Below, one piece after another: positions 16,122 to 23,832 of a stretch of DNA of 33,004 nucleotides. Origin of the DNA: Betaproteobacteria bacterium HGW-Betaproteobacteria-16 (GTDB taxonomy: Bacteria; Pseudomonadota; Gammaproteobacteria; Burkholderiales; Burkholderiaceae_C). The position numbers were made by a program, and so were the translations under genes. The DNA is taken from positions 1 to 33,004 of the forward strand of contig PHCQ01000057.1 in NCBI GenBank assembly GCA_002840835.1. Direction: 5' to 3'. The notes below the pieces were generated by a model. That model did not search any database, was not told the DNA's origin, and saw only the letters and a list, made by a program, of their open reading frames with translations. Each line of letters starts with the position of its first letter. Position 1 is the first letter of the stretch.

Positions 16122-16877
16122 TCAGGCGTTCGCAGGCAACGCAATGCCGCCGCGAAGATTGGCCTCGACGATGTGTGCCATGTCGGCCGGCTGCGGCGGT
16201 ATGTCGGCGGTCAGCGCCGCCACAAAGTCTTCGCGGGTCATCGACAGCATGGGGTTGAAGCGCTTTTCGAATCCGATGGTCGACGCCGGCTTGCCCGAGA
16301 GCCCCGCGCCGCAGGCACTGCCGGCCTGATGACCCGGGTAGATTTCCAGTTCCGCCGGCAGCGACAACAGTCTGTTCTGCAGGGTGTCGTACAGCTGGGC
16401 TGCCATCTCCTGCTCCCTGCCGGCCAGATCCGGCCGACCGACCGCGCCCACGAACAAGGTGTCGCCGGTGATGACGAACCAGGGGTCTTCGCCCCGGCGC
16501 AGGTCGCGCACCAGCAGGCACACACTGTCTGGCGTATGGCCCGGCGTGTGCAGGACATCGACGACCACATTGCCCACCTCAAGCCGCTGTCCATCTTTCA
16601 ATGGCGCGAATGCGAAACCGACCCGACCCAGATTGCTCTCGTGCAGGTGGTAGGTCGCCCCGGCTCGCCGTGCCAGTTCGGGGCCACCAGAATAGTGGTC
16701 CGCGTGCACGTGGGTGTCGATCACGTGGACGATGCGGGCGTCGGCTTTGCTGGCCTCTTCGATGAACCAGTCCTCGTCGCCGGCGACCACATCGACCGCG
16801 ACCGCCTTTTGCAAGCCGGCACAGCCAAAGAGGTACGAGAGGGTGGCGTTGGCAGCCGGGCGTTGGCGGAAGAACAT
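16122..16877 (-). CDS. Persulfide dioxygenase-like metallo-beta-lactamase fold protein
   Basis: This family (ETHE1/Blh type) uses one iron to oxidise glutathione persulfide to sulfite. The 251-residue protein shows the metal-binding motif THVHADH (His56, His58, Asp60, His61), HTPGHTPDS (His114), GDTLFVGAVGRPDL (Asp139) and YPGHQAG (His183). The GRPDL stretch after the bridging aspartate is typical of persulfide dioxygenases rather than glyoxalase II. No signal peptide is visible, so it is cytoplasmic. It lies downstream of the ArsR-rhodanese regulator after a 148-base gap, and 7 bases before the MFS gene. Its true substrate has to be inferred. Confidence 0.88.
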   Translation of the reverse strand: MFFRQRPAANATLSYLFGCAGLQKAVAVDVVAGDEDWFIEEASKADARIVHVIDTHVHADHYSGGPELARRAGATYHLHESNLGRVGFAFAPLKDGQRLEVGNVVVDVLHTPGHTPDSVCLLVRDLRRGEDPWFVITGDTLFVGAVGRPDLAGREQEMAAQLYDTLQNRLLSLPAELEIYPGHQAGSACGAGLSGKPASTIGFEKRFNPMLSMTREDFVAALTADIPPQPADMAHIVEANLRGGIALPANA

Positions 16878-17025
16878 GGCAATCTCCAGAAACAGATCGT
16901 CAGAACACCAGGGCCTTTTCGGCCCAGGTGGTCCATTGGGTCAATTCATCCAGGGTGCTTCGGTGCGCGCCCGGCATGAGGTTGTCGGCAGCGATGCCAC
17001 GCGCATCCGTTTCCGGGTTTATGAA
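16878..17025 (-). other. Gap in the sulfur operon with a possible relic reading frame
   Basis: On the minus strand a frame without start codon runs about 40 codons (fragment DARGIAADNLMPGAHRSTL, then TQWTTWAEKALVF and a stop). It follows the regulator stop after about a dozen bases. The end of the frame is close to the ribosome-binding site GGAG of the next gene. It may be the worn-out tail of an older gene. I do not recognise its family. Confidence 0.25.
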
Positions 17026-17679
17026 TCATTGACTCACTGGCAGGCCACGGGCCCGCCACTCGGCCACGCCGTCGGTGAGGTGGAACGCCTGATAGCCCTT
17101 CTTGCGCAGCAGCTCCACCGCGTCCTTGGCCATCAGGCAGAAGGGACCTCGGCAATAGGCGACCACAGGGACGTCTTTCGGCAACTCGGCGATGCGCTTC
17201 TTCAATTCATCCACCGGCAGGGAGCGCGCGTGAGGCAGGTGCGCCACGGCGTATTCGTCCTCTGGCCGCACGTCCAGCACAAGCACCTCGCCAGCCGCTG
17301 CGCGACGCAGGATGTCGGCCCGCGACACGCCCTGAAGCTCATCGCCATGTTCGACGATGGACGTAAGCGCCAGCTGCAGTTCGACCAGACGCTCCTCGGC
17401 CTCTGAGCGCAAGTGGACCCACAGGTCGGCGACGCTGGTGCTGGCCAGGCGGTACAGAACATATTTGCCCTCTTTGCGGGTGTCCACCAGGCGCGCGAGG
17501 CGCAGCTCCTTGAGGTGGGCGCTGGTGAGCTTGACGCTGATCTCCGCCTGCATGGCCAGCATCTCGACCGTCTTTTCACCCTGGCAAAGCAGCTCGATGA
17601 GTTCCAGTCGCTTGGGGCTGGCCACGGCCTTGCCGATGCGGGCGACCTGTTCGTACAAGTGGTTTTTGAGTTCTCTCAT
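17026..17679 (-). CDS. ArsR-family regulator fused to a rhodanese domain
   Basis: The 217-residue protein has an ArsR winged helix-turn-helix (about 10-95, recognition region VKLTSAHLKELRLARLV) and a C-terminal rhodanese domain (about 115-215) with LDVRPEDEYAVAHLPHA and the active-site loop CRGPFC (Cys176, Cys181). The DNA-binding half has one cysteine, Cys32, near the place where the sulfide sensors BigR and SqrR have one of their paired cysteines. A likely role is repression of the operon until persulfide loads the rhodanese cysteine or oxidises a thiol (inference). The palindrome at 17688-17703 is its probable autoregulatory operator. It heads the leftward operon and diverges from the NnrU-like gene. 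Confidence 0.9.
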   Translation of the reverse strand: MRELKNHLYEQVARIGKAVASPKRLELIELLCQGEKTVEMLAMQAEISVKLTSAHLKELRLARLVDTRKEGKYVLYRLASTSVADLWVHLRSEAEERLVELQLALTSIVEHGDELQGVSRADILRRAAAGEVLVLDVRPEDEYAVAHLPHARSLPVDELKKRIAELPKDVPVVAYCRGPFCLMAKDAVELLRKKGYQAFHLTDGVAEWRARGLPVSQ

Positions 17680-17687
17680 GCGAACAT

Positions 17688-17703
17688 TCTAATGTTTATT
17701 AGA
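17688..17703. promoter_or_regulatory. AT-rich palindrome, probable ArsR-family operator
   Basis: TCTAATGTTTATTAGA is a perfect 6-bp inverted repeat with a 4-base spacer, nine bases upstream of the regulator's ATG. It is strikingly AT-rich within GC-rich surroundings, as in operators of BigR-like sulfide sensors. A second small inverted repeat, GGGAATCTTTTCCC at 17712-17725, follows on the side of the divergent gene. Confidence 0.65.
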
Positions 17704-17833
17704 TTAAAGACGGGAATCTTTTCCCATACTGTGTGACCGCCGTGTGTCACAGCTGCACAAGGCGGTGGTCAAAACCTCTGACTGGCATGTGGGCATGGGC
17801 AGGGGCACAATCGCTCCACACAAGGAGTTGCAC

Positions 17834-18415
17834 ATGTTGATGTTGATCGTCGGTCTGGTCCTTTTCCTCGGCGTGCATTCGGTGTCCATCGTCTCGCGCA
17901 GCGGTCGCGATCGGCTGGTGCAGCGTCTGGGCGAAGGCCCCTGGAAGGGTGTGTATTCGCTCATTGCGCTGGTGGGCTTTGTGCTCATCATTTACGGCTA
18001 TGCGCAGGCTCGGGAAACGCCGGTGCTGCTGTACACACTGCCCACCGGCTTTCGGCATCTGGCCGCCTTGCTGATGCTGCCGGTGTTCATACTGCTGGCT
18101 GCGGCCTACCTCCCCGGGCGCATCCAGCGCATGGCCAAGCACCCCATGCTGCTGGCGGTGAAGTTCTGGGCCCTGTCCCACCTGCTCGCGCAATCGGTCA
18201 CCGGGGGTACCCTGGCCGACGTGCTGCTCTTCGGTGGCTTCCTGGCCTGGGCCGTGGCCGACCGCATCTCGCTCAAACGCCGGGGCGTGGCTGCGCCACA
18301 GGCCAAAGGCAGTGCGGTGAACGACGTGATCGCCGTCGTGGTGGGTCTGGGCATCTATGTGTGGTTTGTGGTCTGGGCCCATGCCTGGCTGTTTGGCGTG
18401 CGTCCCTTCGGATGA
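17834..18415 (+). CDS. NnrU-family integral membrane protein
   Basis: The 193-residue protein has about five to six hydrophobic segments. Residues such as FLGVHSVSI near the start, KGVYSLIALVGF, and the AKHPMLLAVKFWALSHLLAQ stretch match the NnrU family, first named from denitrification loci but widespread and of unresolved function. I chose the ATG at 17834 because AAGGAG stands six bases before it; an upstream in-frame start lacks such a site. It diverges from the ArsR-rhodanese gene and precedes the sugar dehydrogenase by about 100 bases. No denitrification genes are nearby, so the name gives no function here. Confidence 0.85.
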   Translation: MLMLIVGLVLFLGVHSVSIVSRSGRDRLVQRLGEGPWKGVYSLIALVGFVLIIYGYAQARETPVLLYTLPTGFRHLAALLMLPVFILLAAAYLPGRIQRMAKHPMLLAVKFWALSHLLAQSVTGGTLADVLLFGGFLAWAVADRISLKRRGVAAPQAKGSAVNDVIAVVVGLGIYVWFVVWAHAWLFGVRPFG

Positions 18416-18518
18416 CGCGGGAGGGGGCCGGCACACCGATTGCCCCCTTCAATCAAAGAGGGAACCCACGCGACTTGTCGGCATCCATCGATGCTGGTTT
18501 GACCCTCAGGAGATCGCT

Positions 18519-19703
18519 TTGACCCATTGCACCGCAAAGGACACTACCCCACTTCGCTGCCCCCAGGCGCCACGGCATGGCGTGCTTTTGCTGATTGGAG
18601 CCTCGCTGCTGGCCGCGCCAGCGCTGGCCCAGGCGCCTGCTGCCTCACCCAAAGTCACCATCGAAGTGGTCGCCAAAGGCCTGCAGAACGCCTGGGCCGT
18701 GGCCTTCATTGGCGACGGGCGCATGTTGGTGACAGAACGGCCCGGTCGCATGCGTGTGGTGCAGGCCAACGGCCAGCTCAGCGAGCCACTGGCCGGCGTG
18801 CCGGAGGTGGACGCGGTGGGGCAGGGCGGGCTGTTGGACCTGATCACCGATCGCGGTTTCGCCAGCAACCGTCGCGTGCATTTCTGCTACTCGGAACCCG
18901 GCCTGGGTGGCAACTCCACCGCGCTGGCCACGGCCCGCCTCTCGGCCGATGCCAGCCGGCTCGAAGAGGTGAAGGTGATCTTCAGCCAGAAGCCCAAGGT
19001 CAGCAGCCGGCTGCATTTTGGCTGCCGCATCGTGCAGGCGGCCGACAACAGCCTGTTCCTCACGCTGGGTGACCGCTACCAGCGCATGAAGGACGCTCAG
19101 ACGCTGGACAACCACCATGGCAAGGTGGTGCGCGTGCAGCTGGATGGCACACCGCACCCGTCCAATCCCTTTCTCAACCGCAGCGGTGCCTTGCCCGAAA
19201 TCTGGAGCTTCGGCCACCGCAACCTGCAAGGCGCCGCCCTGGGGCCTGACGGCAGCCTGTGGACCCATGAGCACGGCCCCCAGGGCGGTGACGAGGTCAA
19301 CCGCGCCGAGGCCGGCAAGAACTACGGTTGGCCCGTGATCACCTACGGCGAGAACTACGGCGGTGGCGCCATCGGCAACGGCATTACGGAAAAGGCCGGG
19401 CTGGAACAGCCGCTGTACCACTGGACACCTTCCATCGCGCCTTCAGGCATGGCCTTTGTGACAACCGACATGTACGGCCCGGGCTGGCAGGGGAGCCTGC
19501 TTGTGGGTTCACTGAAGTTCCGCTACCTGGCTCGGCTGCAGGTGGACGGTGCGCGCGTGGTTAAGGAGGACAAACTGCTGACCAGTCTGGGCCAGCGCGT
19601 GCGCGATGTGCGCGAAGGACCGGACGGCTTCATCTACCTTCTCACCGACGCCCGCGACGGTGAACTGCTGCGCCTGCGGCCGGCCACGGGAGCAGCGTCG
19701 TGA
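18519..19703 (+). CDS. PQQ-dependent aldose sugar dehydrogenase-like protein (YliI type)
   Basis: This is a periplasmic beta-propeller protein of 394 residues in the soluble glucose dehydrogenase/Asd family, which uses PQQ and calcium to oxidise sugars. I chose the TTG at 18519 because AGGAGA lies five bases before it and it opens a normal signal peptide (LLLIGASLLAAPALA). Family landmarks are ITDRGFASNRRVHFCYS, the HFGCRI segment, LGDRYQRMKDAQ, and IWSFGHRNLQG...HEHGPQGGDEVN, which resemble YliI. Its stop overlaps the egtB start by four bases (GTGA). No PQQ synthesis genes are in the window. The substrate and the reason for coupling to egtB are unknown. Confidence 0.87.
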   Translation: MTHCTAKDTTPLRCPQAPRHGVLLLIGASLLAAPALAQAPAASPKVTIEVVAKGLQNAWAVAFIGDGRMLVTERPGRMRVVQANGQLSEPLAGVPEVDAVGQGGLLDLITDRGFASNRRVHFCYSEPGLGGNSTALATARLSADASRLEEVKVIFSQKPKVSSRLHFGCRIVQAADNSLFLTLGDRYQRMKDAQTLDNHHGKVVRVQLDGTPHPSNPFLNRSGALPEIWSFGHRNLQGAALGPDGSLWTHEHGPQGGDEVNRAEAGKNYGWPVITYGENYGGGAIGNGITEKAGLEQPLYHWTPSIAPSGMAFVTTDMYGPGWQGSLLVGSLKFRYLARLQVDGARVVKEDKLLTSLGQRVRDVREGPDGFIYLLTDARDGELLRLRPATGAAS

Positions 19704-21028
19704 GGCCGCCAGCGCCGGTGGGCCACACCAGGGTTGCGCCCGCTGCCATGCCTGCTGACCGGGCAGCGCTGGCGGATCACTTCCAGGCCGTGCGGGCACG
19801 CAGCCTGGCGCTGGCCGCCCCGCTGTCGCCCGAAGACTGCCAGGCCCAGTCCATGCCCGATGCCAGTCCGGTCAAATGGCATCTGGCGCACGTGACCTGG
19901 TTTTTCGAGACCTTCGTGCTTGAAGCACACGAGCCAGGTTTTCAGCCCTTTCACCCCGCGTTCCGGGTGCTCTACAACAGCTACTACAACGGCGTGGGCG
20001 AACAGTTCACACGACACCAGCGCGGCCTGGTCACCCGGCCGGACCTGACCGAGGTGAAGGCCTGGCGTGCGCAGGTGGACGAACGCGTGCTGCGGCTGAT
20101 CGCCCAGACAGAAAACGCAGAAGCATTGCGACTGATCGAACTGGGCTTGCACCACGAACAGCAGCACCAGGAACTGCTGCTCACCGACCTCAAGCACCTG
20201 CTGTCTATCAATCCGCTGCGGCCGGCCTACCTGCCCGCCTGGCCACTGGCCCGGGTGTCGGCCGTGCCCGCGCGCTGGGTGGAGATGGAAGGCGGTCTGG
20301 TGGACGTTGGCCACACCGGCAGCGGATTTGCCTTCGACAACGAATCGCCGCGCCACCGCCAGTGGCTGGCGCCGCACGCGCTCATGAACCGCCCCGTCAC
20401 GCATGGCGAATGGCTGGACTTTGTCAACGACGGCGGCTACAGCGACCCAAGGTGGTGGCTGTCTGCCGGCTGGGACTGGGTGCGAAGCCAGCGCATCGAA
20501 GCGCCGCTGTACTGGTCCCTGCCCAGTGGTGCTGGCGAACCTGTGCGTGTGTTCACTTTGCATGGCACGGTGTCGCTGGACCCGCACACGCCGGTGACCC
20601 ACATCAGCTATTTCGAGGCCGATGCGTTTGCCCGCTGGGCATCCGCCACGCACAGCGAATGGGCCGGCGCGCGACTGCCGCTCGAAGGCGAATGGGAGGC
20701 CAGCGCTGTACGGCAGCCTTTGCAAGGCAACTTCCAGGAATCGGGCGCCTTGCACCCCATGCCGTGCCGCGCGGGTGGGGACGGCTTGCTGCAGATGTTT
20801 GGCGATGTGTGGGAATGGACCGCCAGCAGCTACAGCGCCTACCCCGGCTTCGCCCCCAGCGAAGGTGCCGTGGGCGAATACAACGGCAAGTTCATGGTGA
20901 ACCAGTACGTGCTGCGCGGCGGCTCATGTGCCACGCCAGCCTCGCACATTCGCGCCAGCTACCGCAACTTCTTTCCCACAGACGCTCGCTGGCAGTTCAC
21001 CGGGTTGCGGCTTTCCCGGAGTATGTGA
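19700..21028 (+). CDS. egtB: Ergothioneine synthase EgtB (hercynine sulfoxide synthase)
   Basis: EgtB is a non-haem iron enzyme that joins hercynine to a cysteine-type thiol with oxygen. The 442-residue protein has an N-terminal DinB-like helical domain with the three probable iron ligands His64 (HLAH), His152 and His156 (HHEQQH), and a C-terminal FGE/sulfatase-modifying domain (about 195-440) with GFAFDNESPRH, LPLEGEWEA, GDVWEWTASSY and the terminal TGLRLSR. The GTG at 19700 follows GGGAG by seven bases; an ATG 16 codons in is an alternative. No egtA, egtC or egtE is nearby, so the cysteine-using type or unlinked partners should be considered. There is no C-terminal methyltransferase, so it is not OvoA. 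Confidence 0.92.
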   Translation: MRPPAPVGHTRVAPAAMPADRAALADHFQAVRARSLALAAPLSPEDCQAQSMPDASPVKWHLAHVTWFFETFVLEAHEPGFQPFHPAFRVLYNSYYNGVGEQFTRHQRGLVTRPDLTEVKAWRAQVDERVLRLIAQTENAEALRLIELGLHHEQQHQELLLTDLKHLLSINPLRPAYLPAWPLARVSAVPARWVEMEGGLVDVGHTGSGFAFDNESPRHRQWLAPHALMNRPVTHGEWLDFVNDGGYSDPRWWLSAGWDWVRSQRIEAPLYWSLPSGAGEPVRVFTLHGTVSLDPHTPVTHISYFEADAFARWASATHSEWAGARLPLEGEWEASAVRQPLQGNFQESGALHPMPCRAGGDGLLQMFGDVWEWTASSYSAYPGFAPSEGAVGEYNGKFMVNQYVLRGGSCATPASHIRASYRNFFPTDARWQFTGLRLSRSM

Positions 21029-21164
21029 CACCCCCCTGCGCTGCTGGATTCGGTACTCCCCCCTGCGCCGCTGACGCGGCTTCCCCCCTCTCTGGCGCGC
21101 CTTCGGCGCTTGGAGGGGGGACGCACCCTGTGGCACGGCATAGCCGGTTCCACGGGTGCCCTGT
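21029..21164 (+). repeat. Dispersed GC-rich palindromic repeat after egtB
   Basis: One degenerate partial unit and one full unit lie between the convergent ends of egtB and the YHS gene. On the plus strand the first C-run begins only a few bases after the egtB stop. The full unit has GCGCCGCTGACGCGGC, a C-run...GGCGCGCCTTCGGCGC...G-run hairpin, GCACCC, GGCATAGCCGGTTCCACGGG and TGCCCTG. Orientation relative to the gene it follows is the same as in the minus-strand operons. Confidence 0.8.
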
Positions 21165-21217
21165 ATTGGGTCTCCTCTCGCTGGAGGGTGTTCGGTACTC
21201 CCCCGGATGGGTTCACT

Positions 21218-21880
21218 TCACTCCGGGTAGCCCAGCGCGGGCTGACCCACGCCCTCTGCGGCGCGCCAGCCCGGTGGCTTGAACCAGTCGCGCCAGCCGG
21301 TTTCATCTGCTGGCCATGGTTGGTCGGGATGGCGCTTTTCCCATTCGGCTCGCGCATGCGTCATCGGCTTGTGGTGCGGCACCTTGTTCAGCGTCGCCGT
21401 TAACGTGGCCGAGCGCCAGCCCTCGTCCTGAATGTCCTGCCAGATCGGGTCTGCGTGAGCGATGTGCCAGGCCGGGTCCAGCGACCACGCGGCCTGATCC
21501 GCTGTGCTGCCAAAGATGAACAGGCGCCCGTCCACGATCTGCCAGCGGGTGGGGTCGCTGCCCAGCTTGCGACCGAACGCTGCGCCGTGGGCACAGAAGC
21601 CGCCGTACTGCGGCTCGTACTTCGCCGGGTCGGCGATGAAGTCGAAGCGGTTGCGGGCGGTGGCGAAATGGTAGGTGCGCTGGAACATCACCAGCTTGTG
21701 CTGCGCACTGCCCTTCACCGGCTTGCTTTCGGTGAAGTAGGCCACCGGATCGTGGCCCAGCAGCATCACCGGTTCGCCCGCGCGGTTGGGCACGGTGGCC
21801 CAGGGCGTGCCGCAGCCGCTGAAAAGAACCACCGACAGGATGATCAGAAGCCATTTGGTGACGGGTTGCATGAGTGCCAT
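21218..21880 (-). CDS. YHS-domain lipoprotein, Cys form of a family with selenoprotein members
   Basis: This is a 220-residue protein with an N-terminal hydrophobic segment ending in a lipobox (FSGC, Cys23), so it is probably a lipoprotein. Residues about 40-130 form a YHS-like domain with GHDPVAYF, GSAQHK, FATARNRFDFIADPAKY and YGGFCAHG, where Cys96 is encoded by TGT. I recall a family named YHS domain-containing (seleno)protein with the same wording, in which this position can be selenocysteine. It starts 12 bases after the second permease gene, so it belongs to the selenium-type transporter operon. Its biochemical role is unknown; metal or selenium handling is inference. An ATG three codons in is a possible start. 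Confidence 0.82.
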   Translation of the reverse strand: MALMQPVTKWLLIILSVVLFSGCGTPWATVPNRAGEPVMLLGHDPVAYFTESKPVKGSAQHKLVMFQRTYHFATARNRFDFIADPAKYEPQYGGFCAHGAAFGRKLGSDPTRWQIVDGRLFIFGSTADQAAWSLDPAWHIAHADPIWQDIQDEGWRSATLTATLNKVPHHKPMTHARAEWEKRHPDQPWPADETGWRDWFKPPGWRAAEGVGQPALGYPE

Positions 21881-21892
21881 CTTGCCTCGACT

Positions 21893-22729
21893 TCAGCGCG
21901 TGAGCCAGCGCCGCGCGCCGTGGCTCGCTGCATCCACCACTGCCACCATCAGCAGCATGGCGCCCAGAATGGTGGCGGTCTTGTTCATCTGGAACAGCCC
22001 CATGTGGAAAGCGAGCAGTTGCCCCAGGCCACCCGCACCCACCACGCCCAGCACGGCCGCCGCGCGGATGTTGTTTTCCCAGCGGTACAGCGTGTAGCTC
22101 ATGAGTTGTGGCAGCACCTGTGGCAACGTGGCGTACAGAAACACCCGCACGGTGCCCACACCGTGCGTGCGCAGCGCGGTGCCCGGCCCGGGCGGTGCGT
22201 TCTCGATCGCTTCGGCAAACAGGCGGCCCAGCACGCCCGTGGTGTGAAACGCCAGCGCCAGCGTGCCGGCGAACGGGCCCAGACCCGCAGAGATCAGCAG
22301 CAACGCGGCCCACACCAGTTCGGGGATGCTGCGCAGGGCGTTGAGCGCCAAGCGCGTGGGTGTGCGTGCCCAGGCGGTCTGGTCGCCAAACAGGCGGCTG
22401 GCTGGCAGCGCCAGCGCCAGCCCGGCCAGCGCCGCCAATGCAGTACCCAGGGCCGACATGGCCAGCGTTTCCCAGGCGCCGATGGCCACCTTGATCAGGA
22501 ATTCCCGTGAAGTGTCGGGCGGGAAAAACTCGCCAAGGAAACGGCCCATGCTCTGCGCCGCTTCCATGGAAAAGAACTGGCCCCACTGCAGATCAAGCGA
22601 CCAGAAGCTGGCGATCACCAGCGCAACCATGGCGGCAGTGAACCAGCAGGCCTTGCATCGCGCGCTGAACAGGCGCGGAGGCAGCTTGTAGGGTGGGTTG
22701 GCGGCAGGGGGGTGTTTCATGGTGTGCAT
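21893..22729 (-). CDS. PhnE-like ABC transporter permease (second of two)
   Basis: The 278-residue permease has about six membrane segments in the binding-protein-dependent inner membrane domain. Typical PhnE wording is RSIPELVWAALLL (about 134-146), the loop FAEAIENAPPGPGTALRTHG that contacts the ATPase, and VVGAGGLGQLL near the end. It probably forms a heterodimer with the permease encoded upstream. Despite the PhnE fold, the operon context points to selenium oxyanions rather than phosphonates. An alternative ATG lies three codons in. Confidence 0.87.
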   Translation of the reverse strand: MHTMKHPPAANPPYKLPPRLFSARCKACWFTAAMVALVIASFWSLDLQWGQFFSMEAAQSMGRFLGEFFPPDTSREFLIKVAIGAWETLAMSALGTALAALAGLALALPASRLFGDQTAWARTPTRLALNALRSIPELVWAALLLISAGLGPFAGTLALAFHTTGVLGRLFAEAIENAPPGPGTALRTHGVGTVRVFLYATLPQVLPQLMSYTLYRWENNIRAAAVLGVVGAGGLGQLLAFHMGLFQMNKTATILGAMLLMVAVVDAASHGARRWLTR

Positions 22730-22734
22730 GGCCC

Positions 22735-22856
22735 CCAGCCCAGCCTTCCCCCAGAGGGGGAAGGGGCGAATACCGACACTTGCGTGCGAGCCTCCCCGAA
22801 TTCACTCCTTCCCCTCCTGGGGGAGGGCAGGGGTGGGGGCCCGCCTGCCCATAAAG
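22735..22856. repeat. Inverted-repeat-rich spacer between the two permease genes
   Basis: This spacer contains a perfect 9-bp stem with a 3-base loop, CCTTCCCCC-AGA-GGGGGAAGG (22744-22764), and a second C-rich/G-rich palindrome around 22811-22835. It lacks the GCGCCGCTTCGCGTC and CCGGCAAAGCCGG blocks of the other repeats, so it looks like a different element. It could modulate expression of the downstream permease and YHS genes. Confidence 0.55.
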
Positions 22857-22862
22857 CGGCGT

Positions 22863-23699
22863 TCATCCCAAAGCCTTTCTCAGCCCGGCACTCACCCGAT
22901 CAGCCAGCGCCACAAGAGCAATGAACACCAGCAACATGCTGGCCACCTCACCCCCGTTGAACATCTTCATCGAGTTGTCCAGCTGCTGGCCCAAGCCGCC
23001 AGCGCCCACGAAACCCAGCACCACGGAAGAACGGATGGCGCACTCCCAGCGGTACACGGTGTAGCTGGTGAGCTCGGCCGCGTTGGTGGGCAGCAGACCG
23101 TAGAAAAATGCCTGCAACCGGCCGCTGCCGTTGCGCAACAGGTTTTCCGTGGCGTGGGTTTCGCCGCTTTCCAGGATTTCGCCGTACACCTTGCCCAGCA
23201 TGCCGCCGTAGGTGAGTGCAATGGCCAGCACGCCGGCCGTGGGGCCCAGGCCCACCACGCGCACGAACACCAGTGCCCACACCAGTTCGGGAATGCTGCG
23301 CAGCACGATCAGCAGCCAGCGCACCGCCTGGCGTAGCGCGTAGGGGCCGCGCGCCATGCGCCCGGAAAGGGCTGAGAGCGACAGCACCCGCGTGCCCAGC
23401 AACGTGAGCGGAATCGCCACCACCAGCGCCAGCGTCACCCCAGCCGTGGCCATGGCCACCGTGCGCCAGGTGTCGCGCGCCACCATGGCCAGAAACTCCG
23501 CGTCGTGTGCCAATGGCCAGAAACTGCCGATGAACTGTGCACTCACCCGAAGGTTGTCTGGCTCCAGCAGCACCCAGGGCTTGAATTCGGTGGCCACACC
23601 CAACGGCCACAGCAACACCAGGCCCAGGCCGATCCAGAACACGCGACCCAGCCAGGCCGGATCGCGGGTTGGCGCTCGGTGCAGTGACAACTCGGTCAT
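22863..23699 (-). CDS. PhnE-like ABC transporter permease (first of two)
   Basis: The 278-residue membrane protein has about six membrane segments and the same architecture as its downstream neighbour. Landmarks are RSIPELVWALVFVRVVGLGP, the ATPase-contacting loop YGEILESGETHATENLLRNG, and GFVGAGGLGQQL near the C-terminus. The two permeases have equal length but clearly different sequences, suggesting an ancient duplication and a heterodimeric channel. It follows the ATPase gene after a repeat-filled gap of about 130 bases. Confidence 0.87.
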   Translation of the reverse strand: MTELSLHRAPTRDPAWLGRVFWIGLGLVLLWPLGVATEFKPWVLLEPDNLRVSAQFIGSFWPLAHDAEFLAMVARDTWRTVAMATAGVTLALVVAIPLTLLGTRVLSLSALSGRMARGPYALRQAVRWLLIVLRSIPELVWALVFVRVVGLGPTAGVLAIALTYGGMLGKVYGEILESGETHATENLLRNGSGRLQAFFYGLLPTNAAELTSYTVYRWECAIRSSVVLGFVGAGGLGQQLDNSMKMFNGGEVASMLLVFIALVALADRVSAGLRKALG

Positions 23700-23752
23700 G
23701 ACGGTTGGTGACCTGATGCGGTTGCATGCTGCAGAACCGTCCAGCAGCAGCC

Positions 23753-23825
23753 ACAGAACCGGCTTCGCCGGGCTGCAGGCTGCGCCCCCCTTTCAGGGGG
23801 GTGACGCGAAGCGGCGCGGGGGGTA
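23753..23825 (-). repeat. Dispersed GC-rich palindromic repeat after the ABC ATPase gene
   Basis: On the minus strand it begins about seven bases after the ATPase TAG: C-run, GCGCCGCTTCGCGTC, CCCCCCTGAAAGGGGGG hairpin, GCAGCCTGCAG, CCCGGCGAAGCCGGTTC. The order and orientation match the copies in the aldarate operon, although the operons are about 18 kb apart. Confidence 0.85.
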
Positions 23826-23832
23826 TCCATAC

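Noticed and set aside
17834..18415. Denitrification role from the NnrU name
   Set aside because: No nitrite or nitric oxide reductase genes are near, and the family is widespread outside denitrifiers.
19700..21028. OvoA (ovothiol synthase) instead of EgtB
   Set aside because: The C-terminal methyltransferase domain of OvoA is missing and an egtD gene is nearby.
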